DNA from: Duganella sp. BJB480
GTDB lineage: Bacteria > Pseudomonadota > Gammaproteobacteria > Burkholderiales > Burkholderiaceae_D
Direction: 5' to 3'
Length of the DNA: 64,000 nucleotides
NCBI GenBank assembly: GCA_003416985.1
Contig: QVIN01000002.1
Coordinates: 558,001 to 622,000, forward strand
The notes below the pieces were generated by a model. The model did no database searches. It had not been told where the DNA came from and saw only the letters and a program-made list of their open reading frames with translations. Both the position numbers and the translations under genes were made by a program. Within the stretch, counting starts at the first letter, position 1. Every line of letters begins with the position of its first letter. Positions 50,957-60,729 of this stretch are shown here, in pieces.

Positions 50957-52290
50957 ACACCTTCTGGCCACGCGTCGGCGCGGTGCTGGCCTGCCTGGCC
51001 TGGCTGGCGGGGGCGCCGCTGGCCGCCGAAGCGCAGGCGGCCCCGCCGGCAGGCGATGAAACGCTGCGCCCGGTGCCGGCCGCCAGCCACGATCCGGCCG
51101 AGCACACGCTGCTGGTGATGCTGCGCCTGCCCGCCACGCACTTCCGCCCGGACGCCAGCTACGGCGGGCGCTACATCGACGACAGCGGCCGCGCCTCGCG
51201 CCGCCGCCGCGCCGAGGAGCTGGCGCGCCAGCACGGCCTGACGCTGGTGGACGACTGGCCGATGCCGGTGCTGGGCCTCGATTGCTATGTGATGCGCTAT
51301 CCGGACCAGGAGTCGCCCGAGCGCATCATCGCCAACCTGGCGCGCGACCCGCAGGTGGAATGGGCGCAGCCGGTGGCCAGCTTCGACGGCATGGCCTCCG
51401 CGCCGCCGGCGCCGGCCACCGAGGGCGACGCGCTGTACCCGGTGCAGCCCGCCGGCCGCTACTGGCACGTGGCCGAGCTGCACCGCGAAACCACCGGCCG
51501 CGACATCAAGGTGGCCGTGATCGACAGCGGCATCGACGCCAGCCATCCCGATTTATCGGGGCAGCTGGCGGTCAACGCCAACTTCGTCGACGGCGGCGCC
51601 ACGCCGGCCGAGAACCACGGCACCGCCGTGGCCGGTATCATCGCGGCGCGCGCCGGCAACGGCGGCATCGTCGGCGTGGCGCCGCAGGCCAAGCTGATGG
51701 GCCTGCGCGCCTGCTGGCAGCAGCCCGACCTGGCCACGCGCTGCAACAGCTTCACGCTCGGCAAGGCGATCAACTACGCCATCCTCAACGGCGCCCAGGT
51801 CATCAACCTCAGCCTGGCCGGACCGCCGGACCGCCTGCTGGACCGGCTGCTGGACGTGGCGCTGGAACGCGGCATCGGCGTGGTGGGCGCGATCGACGCC
51901 AAGGCGGCCGGGCCGGCCTTCCCGGCCAACCATCGCGGCGTGCTGGCGGTGGCCTCGCAGCCGGCCGGCGGCAAGGCCGCGCCCGCCGCCGGCGCCGAAG
52001 CCGATCCCGCGCTGCTCGCGCCCGGCAACGACATCCCGACCACGGCGCCCGGCGGGCGCTGGTCCTTCGTCAGCGGCAGCTCGTACGCGGCCGCGCACGT
52101 GAGCGGCATGCTGGCGCTGATGGCGCAGCTGCAGCCCAAGGCCACGCCGGCGCAGTTGCGGCGGCTGCTGCAACCGGGCGATGCGCTGAACACTGTTAAT
52201 ATTGACGCATGCGCAACCATATCCCGCCTGCTCCACCATTGCAGCTGTTCCTGCACCGCCAATCTCACGCAACGCGGCGTGGGGCCGTGA
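50953..52290 (+). CDS. Secreted S8 subtilisin-like protease in ECF cassette
   Basis: A 445-residue protease starting at TTG 50953 within the anti-sigma stop, the only start that gives a signal peptide (RVGAVLACLAWLAGAPLAAEAQA, residues 7-29). After an inhibitor-like propeptide, the triad is D191 (VIDSGID), H222 (ENHGTAVAG) and S377 (SGSSYAAAH). The oxyanion Asn expected in AGN is replaced by D315 (VGAIDAK), so the active site is unusual. The last residues, with HHCSCSC, are probably not part of the fold. It is coupled to the sigma/anti-sigma genes and may cleave the anti-sigma periplasmic domain. Confidence 0.82.
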   Translation: MNTFWPRVGAVLACLAWLAGAPLAAEAQAAPPAGDETLRPVPAASHDPAEHTLLVMLRLPATHFRPDASYGGRYIDDSGRASRRRRAEELARQHGLTLVDDWPMPVLGLDCYVMRYPDQESPERIIANLARDPQVEWAQPVASFDGMASAPPAPATEGDALYPVQPAGRYWHVAELHRETTGRDIKVAVIDSGIDASHPDLSGQLAVNANFVDGGATPAENHGTAVAGIIAARAGNGGIVGVAPQAKLMGLRACWQQPDLATRCNSFTLGKAINYAILNGAQVINLSLAGPPDRLLDRLLDVALERGIGVVGAIDAKAAGPAFPANHRGVLAVASQPAGGKAAPAAGAEADPALLAPGNDIPTTAPGGRWSFVSGSSYAAAHVSGMLALMAQLQPKATPAQLRRLLQPGDALNTVNIDACATISRLLHHCSCSCTANLTQRGVGP

Positions 52291-52991
52291 CGCTGCGCAC
52301 CGCCGCCCTCGCCTGTCTAGCCCTGCTGCCCCTCCTGACGTGGCGGTCCGCCGTCGCACAAGCCGACTTCAGCGGCAGCGTCGCGCTGCAATCGGACTAC
52401 CGCTACCGCGGCCAGTCGCTGGGCGACGGCCGGCCGTCGCCGCAGCTCACCCTCAACCTCGATAGCGCCAGCGGCTGGTACGGCGGCGTGTTCGCCGCCG
52501 GCACCTCGATCGGCGACCTGCGCGGCGCCAAGCTGCAGGCCTACGGCGGCTATGCGCTGCGGCTGCGCTCGGGCTGGAGCGTGGAGGCCGGCTGCAGCCG
52601 CGCCACCTACACCCAGTTGCATTCGGCCGACTACAACGAGTGCTACGCCGGCGCGTCGGGCGAGCGGCTGACCACGCGGCTGTATTACGCGCCGCGCTAT
52701 TTCGGCGGCGCGGCGCGCGCGCTGTACGGCGAGGTCAACGTGTTCTATCCGCTCCATCCCAGCATCAACCTGATCGCCCACGCCGGCCTGCTGCGCACGC
52801 TGCGCGGCCACGATTGGCCGGCCACGCCGGCCAGCACGCGCTACGACCTCAAGCTGGGCGCCAGCCTCCCGTTCGGCAACTGGAGCGTGCAGTTGGCGCG
52901 CGAGTACACGCGCGACGACGGCGTCGGCTACGCCTACGTCCCGCAGCGGCCCAGCCAGGCCTGGGTGCTGAGCACCACCTACGCCTTCTAA
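52287..52991 (+). CDS. TorF-family putative porin
   Basis: A 234-residue outer-membrane protein. I start at the GTG at 52287, which overlaps the subtilase stop (GTGA) and gives a signal peptide ending AVAQA; an upstream ATG at 52209 is possible but would lie inside the subtilase gene. FSGSVALQSDYRYRGQSL opens the beta-barrel region typical of TorF porins, and the C-terminus VLSTTYAF ends in Phe as expected for barrel proteins. Last gene of the overlapping cassette. Confidence 0.87.
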   Translation: MTLRTAALACLALLPLLTWRSAVAQADFSGSVALQSDYRYRGQSLGDGRPSPQLTLNLDSASGWYGGVFAAGTSIGDLRGAKLQAYGGYALRLRSGWSVEAGCSRATYTQLHSADYNECYAGASGERLTTRLYYAPRYFGGAARALYGEVNVFYPLHPSINLIAHAGLLRTLRGHDWPATPASTRYDLKLGASLPFGNWSVQLAREYTRDDGVGYAYVPQRPSQAWVLSTTYAF

Positions 52992-53062
52992 AAAAAGAGG
53001 GAACCGCGCGGCGCCGGCCGGGAATCCACGGGATATCCACCCTGATCCCGAAAGGAACCGCC

Positions 53063-54124
53063 ATGCATACCCATACCCGCACACTCACCGCCGTGGCCGC
53101 GCTGGCCCTGTCCGCCTGCGGAGGCGGCGACTACGACACACCGATGGCCCCACCCCCGGTAGTCATGCCGCCGGCCACCACCCTGTTCAATGTCAGCAAG
53201 CTGGTCGGCGACACCGCCGGCAGCGCCGCCCAGACCGACGCCAAGCTGGTCAACGCCTGGGGCATCGCCTTCAATCCCGCCGGCTTCGTCTGGGTCGCCA
53301 ACAACGGCAGCGCGACGTCGACGCTGTACGACGGCAACGGCGTGCCGCAATCGCTGGTGGTCGCCACGCCGCCGGCGCCGACCGGCATCGTCTACAACGG
53401 CAGCGCCGACTTCCGCGCCAGCCCCTTCCTGTTCGCCACCGAGAGCGGCAAGATCGCCGCCTGGTCGCCCACCGCCGACCGCACCAACGCCCCGGCGGTG
53501 GTAGACGGCGCCGCCGCGCAGGCGGTCTACAAGGGCCTGGCCATCGCCACCTGGAACAACGCCAACTACCTGTACGCGGCGGACTTCCACAACAACCGCG
53601 TCGACGTCTTCGACGCCGGCTTCAACAAGGTCACGCTGGCCGGCGCCTTCCGCGACCCGGCGTTGCCGGCCAACTATGCGCCGTTCGGCATCCAGGCCAT
53701 CGGCGACCGCATCTACATCGCCTACGCCCAGCGCGAGAGCGGCGGCGACGACGAGGTGGCCGGCGCCGGCCTGGGCGCGGTCGACGTGTTCGACACCGGC
53801 GGCAACCTGCTCAAGCAGCTGGCGATGGGCGGCGCGCTGAACGCGCCCTGGGGCATGGCGCTGGCGCCGTCCAACTTCGGCAGCTACAGCGGCAAGCTGC
53901 TGGTCGGGAACTTCGGCGACGGCAGGATCAACGCCTACGACACCGCCAGCGGCGCCATGGCCGGCACGCTGTCCAAGGCCGACGGCAGCGCCATCGTCAT
54001 CGACGGCTTGTGGGGCATCGCCTTCGGGCCGGGCGTCAACAGCCAGCCCACCAACACGCTGTTCTTCGCCGCCGGGCCGGGCGATGAAACGCACGGGCTA
54101 TACGGCCGCATCGATATGCGCTAA
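53063..54124 (+). CDS. TIGR03118-family lipoprotein
   Basis: A 353-residue predicted lipoprotein (lipobox ALSAC GGG) after a short proline-rich linker. The repeated blades (NAWGIAFNPAGFVWVANNGS, FHNNRVDVFDAGFNKV, APWGMALAPSNFG and GLWGIAFGPG) are NHL/beta-propeller-like and match the TIGR03118 family found in PEP-CTERM-producing bacteria. AAAGGAA lies before the ATG. Ligand or enzyme activity unknown. Confidence 0.85.
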   Translation: MHTHTRTLTAVAALALSACGGGDYDTPMAPPPVVMPPATTLFNVSKLVGDTAGSAAQTDAKLVNAWGIAFNPAGFVWVANNGSATSTLYDGNGVPQSLVVATPPAPTGIVYNGSADFRASPFLFATESGKIAAWSPTADRTNAPAVVDGAAAQAVYKGLAIATWNNANYLYAADFHNNRVDVFDAGFNKVTLAGAFRDPALPANYAPFGIQAIGDRIYIAYAQRESGGDDEVAGAGLGAVDVFDTGGNLLKQLAMGGALNAPWGMALAPSNFGSYSGKLLVGNFGDGRINAYDTASGAMAGTLSKADGSAIVIDGLWGIAFGPGVNSQPTNTLFFAAGPGDETHGLYGRIDMR

Positions 54125-54256
54125 CGCCACAGCCATGCGGCTTTCAAACCGTCCATGACAAATAACGCTGGCCAAAAAGAGATTCATGAATTACAATTCA
54201 TTTGTCTTTCGGGAAATATAAGTTTCTAATAACCAACATCACGGGGAATCACAAGA

Positions 54257-54874
54257 ATGCATATCATGAATCTGATCAAATCCGCCGCGCTCGTCGCCCT
54301 GCTGTCTGGCGCCAACGCCTTCGCCGCGCCGGTCGAACTGCTGGTCAACGGCAGCTTCGAAGCCAACCATCAGGCGGCCGGCACCTGGGCCAATTACACC
54401 AACCTGACCGGCTGGACCGGCGGTGAGCACGGCATCGAGCTGCGCAACCACGTCGACGGCGTCGCCGCCCAGGGCGTGAACTTCGTCGAGCTGGACACCA
54501 ACAAAAACAGCAGCATGTTCCAGTCCGTGCAGACCGTACTCGGCCAGCACTACACGCTGACCTTCCAGTTCGAGAACCGTCCGGGTGTGGCGATCTCGTC
54601 GCAGGGCCTGTCGGTGGACTGGGGTGGCGCCGAGATCGCCCACGTCAACAACTCGCTGAACGGCGCCTGGGAAACCCGCACCTACTCGCTGATCGGCGAC
54701 GGCAGCGCGATGAAGCTGAAGTTCATCGCCACCGGCACTTCGGACAGCTACGGCAGCTCGCTGGACAACGTCTCGCTGACCACCGCCGTGCCTGAGCCGG
54801 AAACCTATGCCATGCTGCTGGCGGGCCTGGGCCTGGTCGGCGTGGTGGCGCGCCGCCGCAAGGCCGCCAAGTAA
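54257..54874 (+). CDS. PEP-CTERM sorting-domain protein (DUF642/choice-of-anchor type)
   Basis: A 205-residue exported protein. Signal peptide to about AFA (residue 23), then ELLVNGSFEANH, typical of DUF642 or choice-of-anchor C carbohydrate-binding-like domains. It ends with VPEPETYAMLLAGLGLVGVVARRRK, an ordinary PEP-CTERM exosortase signal with VPEP, a transmembrane helix and an Arg cluster. Predicted to be processed by exosortase and anchored or released into the extracellular matrix. A bidirectional terminator follows. ATG at 54257 or 54266. Confidence 0.87.
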   Translation: MHIMNLIKSAALVALLSGANAFAAPVELLVNGSFEANHQAAGTWANYTNLTGWTGGEHGIELRNHVDGVAAQGVNFVELDTNKNSSMFQSVQTVLGQHYTLTFQFENRPGVAISSQGLSVDWGGAEIAHVNNSLNGAWETRTYSLIGDGSAMKLKFIATGTSDSYGSSLDNVSLTTAVPEPETYAMLLAGLGLVGVVARRRKAAK

Positions 54875-54891
54875 TCCGGACGCACGTCCAT

Positions 54892-54918
54892 AAAAAAACG
54901 CCCTTCGGGGCGTTTTTT
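54892..54918. terminator. Bidirectional intrinsic terminator
   Basis: AAAAAACGCCC, TTCG loop, GGGCGTTTTTT: symmetrical, serving the PEP-CTERM gene on + and the DUF4259 gene on -. Confidence 0.88.
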
Positions 54919-54922
54919 CATT

Positions 54923-55339
54923 TCAGGCGCTGATCCGTGCTCGCAGCGCTTCGACCGAGGCGCGCCAGTCGGCGTAGTGTTCGCTGTCGGCCCACAGTTC
55001 GCGCAACTCCGATCGATCCGACAGGATGCGCTCGATGGCGCGGCCGGCCTTGTCGGCCAGATCGGCGCGCACGCGGGCCTTGGCCTTGCGCGCGTCGACC
55101 CACTCGTCGACGGCCGCGCTGTCCTCGCCGCGCTCGCCGCCCTTGCCCTGCAACCGCGCCAGCACTTCCACCGCCACCAGCGCCTCGGCCGCGAACGGCG
55201 CCTCGAGCACTTCGTCCGGATGTTCCAGCGCCACGTCCAGCGTGTTTTCCACCGCCTCCAGGCTGCTGGTCTGCGCCAGGTCTTCCGCCCAATCCTGCGC
55301 GTAATCGTTGCCGAACGCGTCCACCGCCCATGTACCCAT
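54923..55339 (-). CDS. DUF4259 domain-containing protein
   Basis: A 138-residue acidic, soluble protein of the DUF4259 family: MGTWAVDAFGNDYAQDWAEDL at the start is its signature, followed by AFAAEALVAVEVLARL-like helices. Function unknown. It lies 12 bases after the SPFH gene in the same direction. Confidence 0.83.
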   Translation of the reverse strand: MGTWAVDAFGNDYAQDWAEDLAQTSSLEAVENTLDVALEHPDEVLEAPFAAEALVAVEVLARLQGKGGERGEDSAAVDEWVDARKAKARVRADLADKAGRAIERILSDRSELRELWADSEHYADWRASVEALRARISA

Positions 55340-55351
55340 CGCCGCTCCTCC

Positions 55352-56302
55352 TTATGCCTTGGCCGGCTTGACCAGCGGCGCGTCCTTCTGCGATTTGACC
55401 ACCTGCATGGCGGTGGCGATCAAGCCGCTCATCTCGCCCAGGTTGGCCGGGATGATGATGGAGTTGTTGGTCTTGGCCAGTTGCGAGAAGGCGCCCACGT
55501 ACTGCTCGGCCACCTTCAGGTTGACGGCGTCCTCGCCGCCCGGCTCGCGGATCGCCGCGCCCACCTGGCGCAGCGCGGCGGCGTTGGCCTCGGCCAGCGC
55601 GACGATGGCGGCGGCCTGGCCCTGCGCGCGGTTGATGGCGGCCTGCTTGTCGCCTTCCGAGCGGGCGATCTGCGCCTCGCGCTCGCCGCTGGCGATGTTG
55701 ATCTGCTCCTGCTTGCGGCCCTCGGAGGCGGCGATCAGCGCGCGCTTTTCGCGCTCGGCGGTGATCTGCGCCTGCATCGCGTGCAGGATCTCCTTCGGCG
55801 GCGTCAAGTCCTTGATCTCGTAACGCAGCACCTTCACGCCCCAGTTGGCCGCCGATTCGTCGATGGCGTTGACGATGGCGGTGTTGATATGGTCGCGCTC
55901 CTCGAAGGTCTTGTCGAGCTCCATGCGGCCGATCACCGAGCGCAGCGTGGTCTGCGCCAGCTGCGTGATGGCGGAGATGTAGTTGGACGAGCCGTACGAG
56001 GCGCGCATGGCGTCGGTGATCTGGAAGTACAGGATGCCGTCCACTTGCAGCTGCGTGTTGTCCTTGGTGATGCAGACCTGCGGCGGCACGTCGAGCGGGA
56101 TCTCCTTGAGCACGTGCTTGTAGGCGACGCGGTCGACGAAGGGAATCACAATGTTCAGGCCGGGGCCCAGCGTGGCGTGGTATTTGCCGAGCCGCTCGAC
56201 CACCCACGCATGCTGCTGCGGCACGACGTTGATGGTCTTGAAGACGAACACCAGGGCCAGGATGAAAATGATGAAGGTGACGTTGCCGAAACTGATATCC
56301 AT
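55352..56302 (-). CDS. SPFH/Band 7 (QmcA/stomatin-like) membrane protein
   Basis: A 316-residue inner-membrane protein. One N-terminal segment (FIIFILALVFVFKTINVVPQQ) precedes the SPFH domain (about 25-200) with HAWVVERLGKYHATLGPG and VDGILYFQITDAMRASYG. A coiled-coil of Ala/Glu-rich repeats (EREAQIARSEGDKQAAINRAQGQ, in part) follows. QmcA-type proteins scaffold membrane microdomains and modulate FtsH; the NfeD partner is just upstream, 22 bases away. Confidence 0.92.
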   Translation of the reverse strand: MDISFGNVTFIIFILALVFVFKTINVVPQQHAWVVERLGKYHATLGPGLNIVIPFVDRVAYKHVLKEIPLDVPPQVCITKDNTQLQVDGILYFQITDAMRASYGSSNYISAITQLAQTTLRSVIGRMELDKTFEERDHINTAIVNAIDESAANWGVKVLRYEIKDLTPPKEILHAMQAQITAEREKRALIAASEGRKQEQINIASGEREAQIARSEGDKQAAINRAQGQAAAIVALAEANAAALRQVGAAIREPGGEDAVNLKVAEQYVGAFSQLAKTNNSIIIPANLGEMSGLIATAMQVVKSQKDAPLVKPAKA

Positions 56303-56324
56303 AGAATTCTCCAGTGGGTGAATC

Positions 56325-56747
56325 TCAAGCCGCCACGATCAGGCGGCTGCCGCGTACTTCACGTATCTTGTACTGTCCCGGCGCCGGCGTCGCGCCCGGC
56401 GCCAGTTCGACATCCCACAGCGCGCCGCGGTACATCACGCGCGCCGCGCCGTCGTGCCAGGCCGGCACGTGGACCATCTGGCCGATGTCCATGTTGACGT
56501 TGGGGTCGTGCTCGGCACGGGTGCGGTTGACCAGCTTGCCGAAGCGGCTGCGCCGCAGCAGCATGGTGGCGCCAACGCCGACCAGCGCCGCGAACAAGGT
56601 CTGCAGGGCGGCGCCAAAGCCCAGCGCCGCCGCCAGCGCGCCGGACACCAGGCCGATGGCGATCATCAGCAGATAGAACGTGCCGCTGAACAGTTCCAAT
56701 ATCACGGTAACGCCGGCGGCCATCAACCAAAAACTCCAGTCAGCCAT
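56325..56747 (-). CDS. NfeD-family protein
   Basis: A 140-residue protein with two to three hydrophobic segments in the first 70 residues, then a small OB-fold (MDIGQMVHVPAWHDGAARVMYRGALWDVEL, in part) typical of the short NfeD1b form. It acts with SPFH proteins, here encoded directly downstream. Confidence 0.9.
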   Translation of the reverse strand: MADWSFWLMAAGVTVILELFSGTFYLLMIAIGLVSGALAAALGFGAALQTLFAALVGVGATMLLRRSRFGKLVNRTRAEHDPNVNMDIGQMVHVPAWHDGAARVMYRGALWDVELAPGATPAPGQYKIREVRGSRLIVAA

Positions 56748-56775
56748 GATGCACTCCTCTCAGGTTTGAAAATGC

Positions 56776-56814
56776 AAAAACCCCCGCGTCCCGGTGCGGG
56801 CTGCGAGGGTTTTT
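56776..56814 (-). terminator. Intrinsic terminator downstream of ppsA
   Basis: Hairpin with arms CCCCGCG... and GCGAGGG (imperfect), flanked by AAAAA and TTTTT on both strands. Lies after the ppsA stop and before the NfeD start on the minus strand. Confidence 0.65.
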
Positions 56815-56903
56815 GCTGCAAGGCGCGTGGTATTGATAGTGTTATTTACAACTCAATTCGATAACTCCAGTCTAAACCAATTTACGCCCGCGTCAACACT
56901 TTA

Positions 56904-59333
56904 TTACTTTTGCAGGGCCGCCAGCTTCTGCCAGGTGTCGATCACCGAGTCCGGGTTCAGCGACATCGATTCGATGCCCTGCTCCATCAGCCAGACCGCG
57001 AAGTCCGGATGGTCGGAAGGCCCCTGGCCGCAGATGCCGATGTACTTGCCGCGCGCGCGGCAAGCCTTGATCGCCAGCGACAGCAGGGCTTTGACGGCCG
57101 GATCGCGCTCGTCGAAGTCAGCCGCCAGCAGCGCCATGCCGGAATCGCGGTCCAGGCCCAGGGTCAGCTGGGTCAGGTCGTTGGAACCGATGGAGAAGCC
57201 GTCGAAGTGATCGAGGAACTGGTCGGCCAGCAGCGCGTTCGATGGCACTTCGCACATCATGATCAGGCGCAGGTCGTTCTCGCCGCGCACCAGGCCGTTC
57301 TTGGCCAGCAGGTCGACGACCTTCTCGGCCTGGCCCAGCGTACGCACGAACGGCACCATGATCTCGACGTTGGTCAAGCCCATGTCGTTACGCACGCGTT
57401 TCATGGCCTGGCATTCCATTTCGAACGCACCGGCGAAATCGGCCGCCAGGTAGCGCGCCGCGCCACGGAAGCCCAGCATCGGGTTTTCCTCGTCCGGCTC
57501 GTAGCGCGAACCGCCGATCAGCTTCTTGTACTCGTTGGACTTGAAGTCCGACAGGCGCACGATGACCGGCTTGGGCCAGAAGGCGGCGGCGATGGTCGCC
57601 ACGCCTTCGGCCAGCTTGTCGACGTAGAAGGCTTTCGGCGAGGCGTGGCCGCGCGCGACCGACTCCACGGCCTTTTTCAGGTCGGCGTCGATGTTCGGAT
57701 ATTCCAGGATCGCCTTCGGGTGCACGCCAATGTTGTTATTGATGATGAACTCAAGACGGGCCAGGCCAACGCCGGCGTTCGGCACCGACTGGAAGTCGAA
57801 GGCCAGCTGCGGATTGCCGACGTTGAGCATGATCTTGGTGGCCAGCTTGGGCAGTTCGCCGCGCGACACTTCGGACACTTCGGTTTCCAGCAGGCCGTCG
57901 TAGATCTTGCCCTCGTCGCCTTCGGCGCAGGACACGGTGACGAAGGTGCCGTCCTTCAGCACCTCGGTGGCGTCGCCGCAGCCGACGACCGCAGGCACAC
58001 CCAGTTCGCGGGCGATGATCGCCGCGTGGCACGTGCGGCCGCCGCGGTTGGTGACGATGGCCGAGGCGCGCTTCATCACCGGTTCCCAGTTAGGATCGGT
58101 CATGTCGGCGACCAGCACGTCGCCCGGCTGCACGCGTTCCATGTCGGCCGGGTCGTGGATCACGCGCACCGGACCGGCGCCGATCTTCTGGCCGATGGCG
58201 CGGCCGGAGGCCAGCACCGTGCCGGTGGACTTGAGCTTGAAGCGCTGCTGCACGTCGGTCGCCTTCTGCTGCGACTTCACGGTTTCAGGACGCGCCTGCA
58301 GGATGTACAGCTTGCCGTCGCGGCCATCCTTGCCCCACTCGATGTCCATCGGACGGCCGTAGTGGTTCTCGATGATGACGGCGTACTTGGCCAGTTCCAC
58401 CACTTCGGCGTCGTTCAGCGAATAGCGGTTGCGCATTTCGACCGGCACATCCACGGTCTTGACCGAGCGGCCGGCCTTGGCTTCGTTGGTGAACTCCATC
58501 TTCAGCAGCTTGGAGCCGATGTTGCGGCGGATGACGGGCGATTTGCCTTTTTCCAGCATCGGCTTGTGGACGTAGAATTCGTCCGGATTGACCGCGCCCT
58601 GCACCACCGTCTCGCCCAGGCCATAGCTGGAGGTGACGAACACCACGTCCTTGAAGCCGGACTCGGTGTCGATGGTGAACATCACGCCGGCCGCGCCCAG
58701 GTCGGAGCGGACCATGCGCTGCACGCCGGCCGACAACGCCACTTCGGCGTGGGTGAAGCCCTTGTGCACGCGGTAGGAGATGGCGCGGTCGTTGTACAGC
58801 GACGCGAACACATGTTTCATCGCGTCGAGCACGTTCTCGATGCCGACCACGTTGAGGAAGGTTTCCTGCTGGCCGGCGAAGGAAGCGTCCGGCAAGTCTT
58901 CGGCGGTGGCCGAGGAGCGCACGGCGAACGACATCTCGGTGCTGGAATCGGCGACCAGCTGCTTATAGAAAGTCTCGATCTCTTCCTGCAGGCGTGGCTG
59001 GAACGGGGTTTCGACGATCCATTGACGGATCTCGGCGCCCGCTTGCGCCAGCGCGCGCACGTCGTCGATGTTCAGGTCGGCGAGGCGGTCGGCGATGCGG
59101 TCGGCCAGCGGCTTGCCGCCGTCGACGCTGTGCGACAGGAAGTCGCGGAAAGCCTGGGCCGTGGTGGCGAAGCCGCCCGGAACCCGCACGCCGGCGCCGG
59201 CCAGCTGGCTGATCATCTCGCCTAATGAGGCGTTTTTACCGCCGACGGATTCGACGTCCGTCATGCGTAAATGTTCGAACGATGCGACGTATACCGCTCC
59301 GTTACTCTGCTCCTTCAATGCTGCGTTGGACAT
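56904..59333 (-). CDS. ppsA: Phosphoenolpyruvate synthase
   Basis: An 809-residue enzyme making PEP from pyruvate and ATP for gluconeogenesis. The start at 59333 ([12 protein letters not shown]) is used; the longer frame upstream is untypical. The N-terminal ATP-grasp-like PPDK domain has [12 protein letters not shown]; the swivelling phosphohistidine domain has [15 protein letters not shown]; and the C-terminal PEP-binding barrel has [15 protein letters not shown] with the active Cys. Divergent from ppsR, its regulator. Confidence 0.97.
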   Translation of the reverse strand: MSNAALKEQSNGAVYVASFEHLRMTDVESVGGKNASLGEMISQLAGAGVRVPGGFATTAQAFRDFLSHSVDGGKPLADRIADRLADLNIDDVRALAQAGAEIRQWIVETPFQPRLQEEIETFYKQLVADSSTEMSFAVRSSATAEDLPDASFAGQQETFLNVVGIENVLDAMKHVFASLYNDRAISYRVHKGFTHAEVALSAGVQRMVRSDLGAAGVMFTIDTESGFKDVVFVTSSYGLGETVVQGAVNPDEFYVHKPMLEKGKSPVIRRNIGSKLLKMEFTNEAKAGRSVKTVDVPVEMRNRYSLNDAEVVELAKYAVIIENHYGRPMDIEWGKDGRDGKLYILQARPETVKSQQKATDVQQRFKLKSTGTVLASGRAIGQKIGAGPVRVIHDPADMERVQPGDVLVADMTDPNWEPVMKRASAIVTNRGGRTCHAAIIARELGVPAVVGCGDATEVLKDGTFVTVSCAEGDEGKIYDGLLETEVSEVSRGELPKLATKIMLNVGNPQLAFDFQSVPNAGVGLARLEFIINNNIGVHPKAILEYPNIDADLKKAVESVARGHASPKAFYVDKLAEGVATIAAAFWPKPVIVRLSDFKSNEYKKLIGGSRYEPDEENPMLGFRGAARYLAADFAGAFEMECQAMKRVRNDMGLTNVEIMVPFVRTLGQAEKVVDLLAKNGLVRGENDLRLIMMCEVPSNALLADQFLDHFDGFSIGSNDLTQLTLGLDRDSGMALLAADFDERDPAVKALLSLAIKACRARGKYIGICGQGPSDHPDFAVWLMEQGIESMSLNPDSVIDTWQKLAALQK

Positions 59334-59487
59334 AATGACACCTTTTTGATGATAGAAATCTTCCAGCGAGGCGCAGACTTTGTTTCTTGTTATTCTGGTC
59401 GTCGTGCAGCACAATCTTACCTATGGCGCCCATTCTACAGCCTGCGGCCCAAATTGACGATTCACAATAACGACAGGCCAACATTAC

Positions 59488-60336
59488 ATGACACTAGAAC
59501 AACGTCCTCCCCTGCCCATGGTGGCCCGCACGGTCTTCTTTGTTTCCGACGGCACCGGCATCACGGCAGAAACCTTTGGTCACTCGGTATTGACCCAATT
59601 CGAGTTGCGTTTCCGCCAAATCCGCCTGCCTTTCATCGATACTCTTGATAAAGCGCACGACGCGGTACGCAAGATCAACGAGGCGTTTGAAACCGACGGT
59701 CAACGTCCGATCATCTTCTCGACCTTGGTCAAGACCGAGCTGTCGGATGTGATCCGCCAGTGCAAGGGCATGTACATGGACATGTTCCAGACTTTTGTTG
59801 CGCCGTTGGAACAAGAGTTGGGCGCCAAGTCGACCCACACCATCGGCCGCTCGCACAACATCGTCGACAGCGAGGAGTACAAGAACCGCATCGAGGCGAT
59901 CAATTTCTCGCTGGCGCACGACGATGGCCAGTCGCACAAGAACCTGTCCTCGGCGGATGTGATCCTGGTGGGCGTGTCGCGCTCGGGCAAGACGCCGACC
60001 AGCTTGTACCTGGCGATGCAGTACGGGATCAAGGCGGCCAACTATCCGCTGATTCCGGACGACTTCGAACGCGGCAAGCTGCCGTCGTCGCTGTACGAGT
60101 TCAAGTCCAAGATCTTCGGCCTGACCATCACGCCGGAGCGCCTGTCCGAGATCCGCAACGAGCGGCGCGCCGGCAGCAAATACGCGGCGCTGGAAAACTG
60201 CCGTTACGAGGTCAACGAGGCCGAAATGATGATGAAGCGCGAGGGCATCCGCTGGTTATCTTCGACCACCAAATCGATCGAGGAAATCTCCACCACTATT
60301 CTGCAAGAGATTAAGCCCAACCGGCGCGAATATTAA
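59488..60336 (+). CDS. ppsR: PEP synthase regulatory protein (kinase/pyrophosphorylase)
   Basis: A 282-residue DUF299 bifunctional regulator that inactivates PpsA by ADP-dependent phosphorylation and reactivates it by phosphorolysis. Features: [18 protein letters not shown] at the N-terminus, the P-loop [15 protein letters not shown] (about 160-174) and NYPLIPDD. Divergent from ppsA with 154 bases between them. A very strong terminator follows at 60358. Confidence 0.95.
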   Translation: MTLEQRPPLPMVARTVFFVSDGTGITAETFGHSVLTQFELRFRQIRLPFIDTLDKAHDAVRKINEAFETDGQRPIIFSTLVKTELSDVIRQCKGMYMDMFQTFVAPLEQELGAKSTHTIGRSHNIVDSEEYKNRIEAINFSLAHDDGQSHKNLSSADVILVGVSRSGKTPTSLYLAMQYGIKAANYPLIPDDFERGKLPSSLYEFKSKIFGLTITPERLSEIRNERRAGSKYAALENCRYEVNEAEMMMKREGIRWLSSTTKSIEEISTTILQEIKPNRREY

Positions 60337-60357
60337 ACCTGGGTATTAACTCAACCC

Positions 60358-60424
60358 AAACTCCTTCCACCGGCGCATTAAATCGCAATGAATTGCCAGC
60401 CGCCGGTGGAAGGAGTTTTTTTAT
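60358..60424 (+). terminator. Long-stem intrinsic terminator after ppsR
   Basis: Perfect 15-base arms CTCCTTCCACCGGCG (60361-60375) and CGCCGGTGGAAGGAG (60401-60415), extended to about 18 pairs with the flanking AAA/TTT, 25-base loop, then a T-run. Confidence 0.85.
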
Positions 60425-60729
60425 TCGCTGCGCACATCTTCCCCCTTGATTATTCCGGCTTGGCGTTAAAACCCGGATTCCGCTCGCCCGTCTGTGGCAT
60501 CGCAATGCCTTCGGCCGGTCTTTGCCCCGCATTTATGCCAATTATTGGCGCAAACAGGCTAAAAAATTGCACGGCGATTACAATATCCCGCACCTGCCCA
60601 TACTCCGCCCAACTCCTTCTAGCAAAGCTTCGATTTTCTCTTCTATTTTCTTCGATTTTTTCAAGCTTTAAACTATTCCGGGATTTTCGCCCCCCTATAT
60701 TCCTTCCAAGTTAATTGGCGGGAATAACG
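60425..60729. other. Gene-free stretch between ppsR and katE
   Basis: About 305 bases without a credible gene. Pyrimidine-rich and AT-rich tract at about 60610-60710 (runs of TTTTC and CTTC) just past the katE stop; no clear hairpin seen. Confidence 0.4.

Noticed and set aside
56910..59225. 771-residue open frame on the + strand opposite ppsA
   Set aside because: Composition is His/Arg/Val-rich and without family features; it mirrors the strong ppsA gene and reflects GC-rich codon bias.
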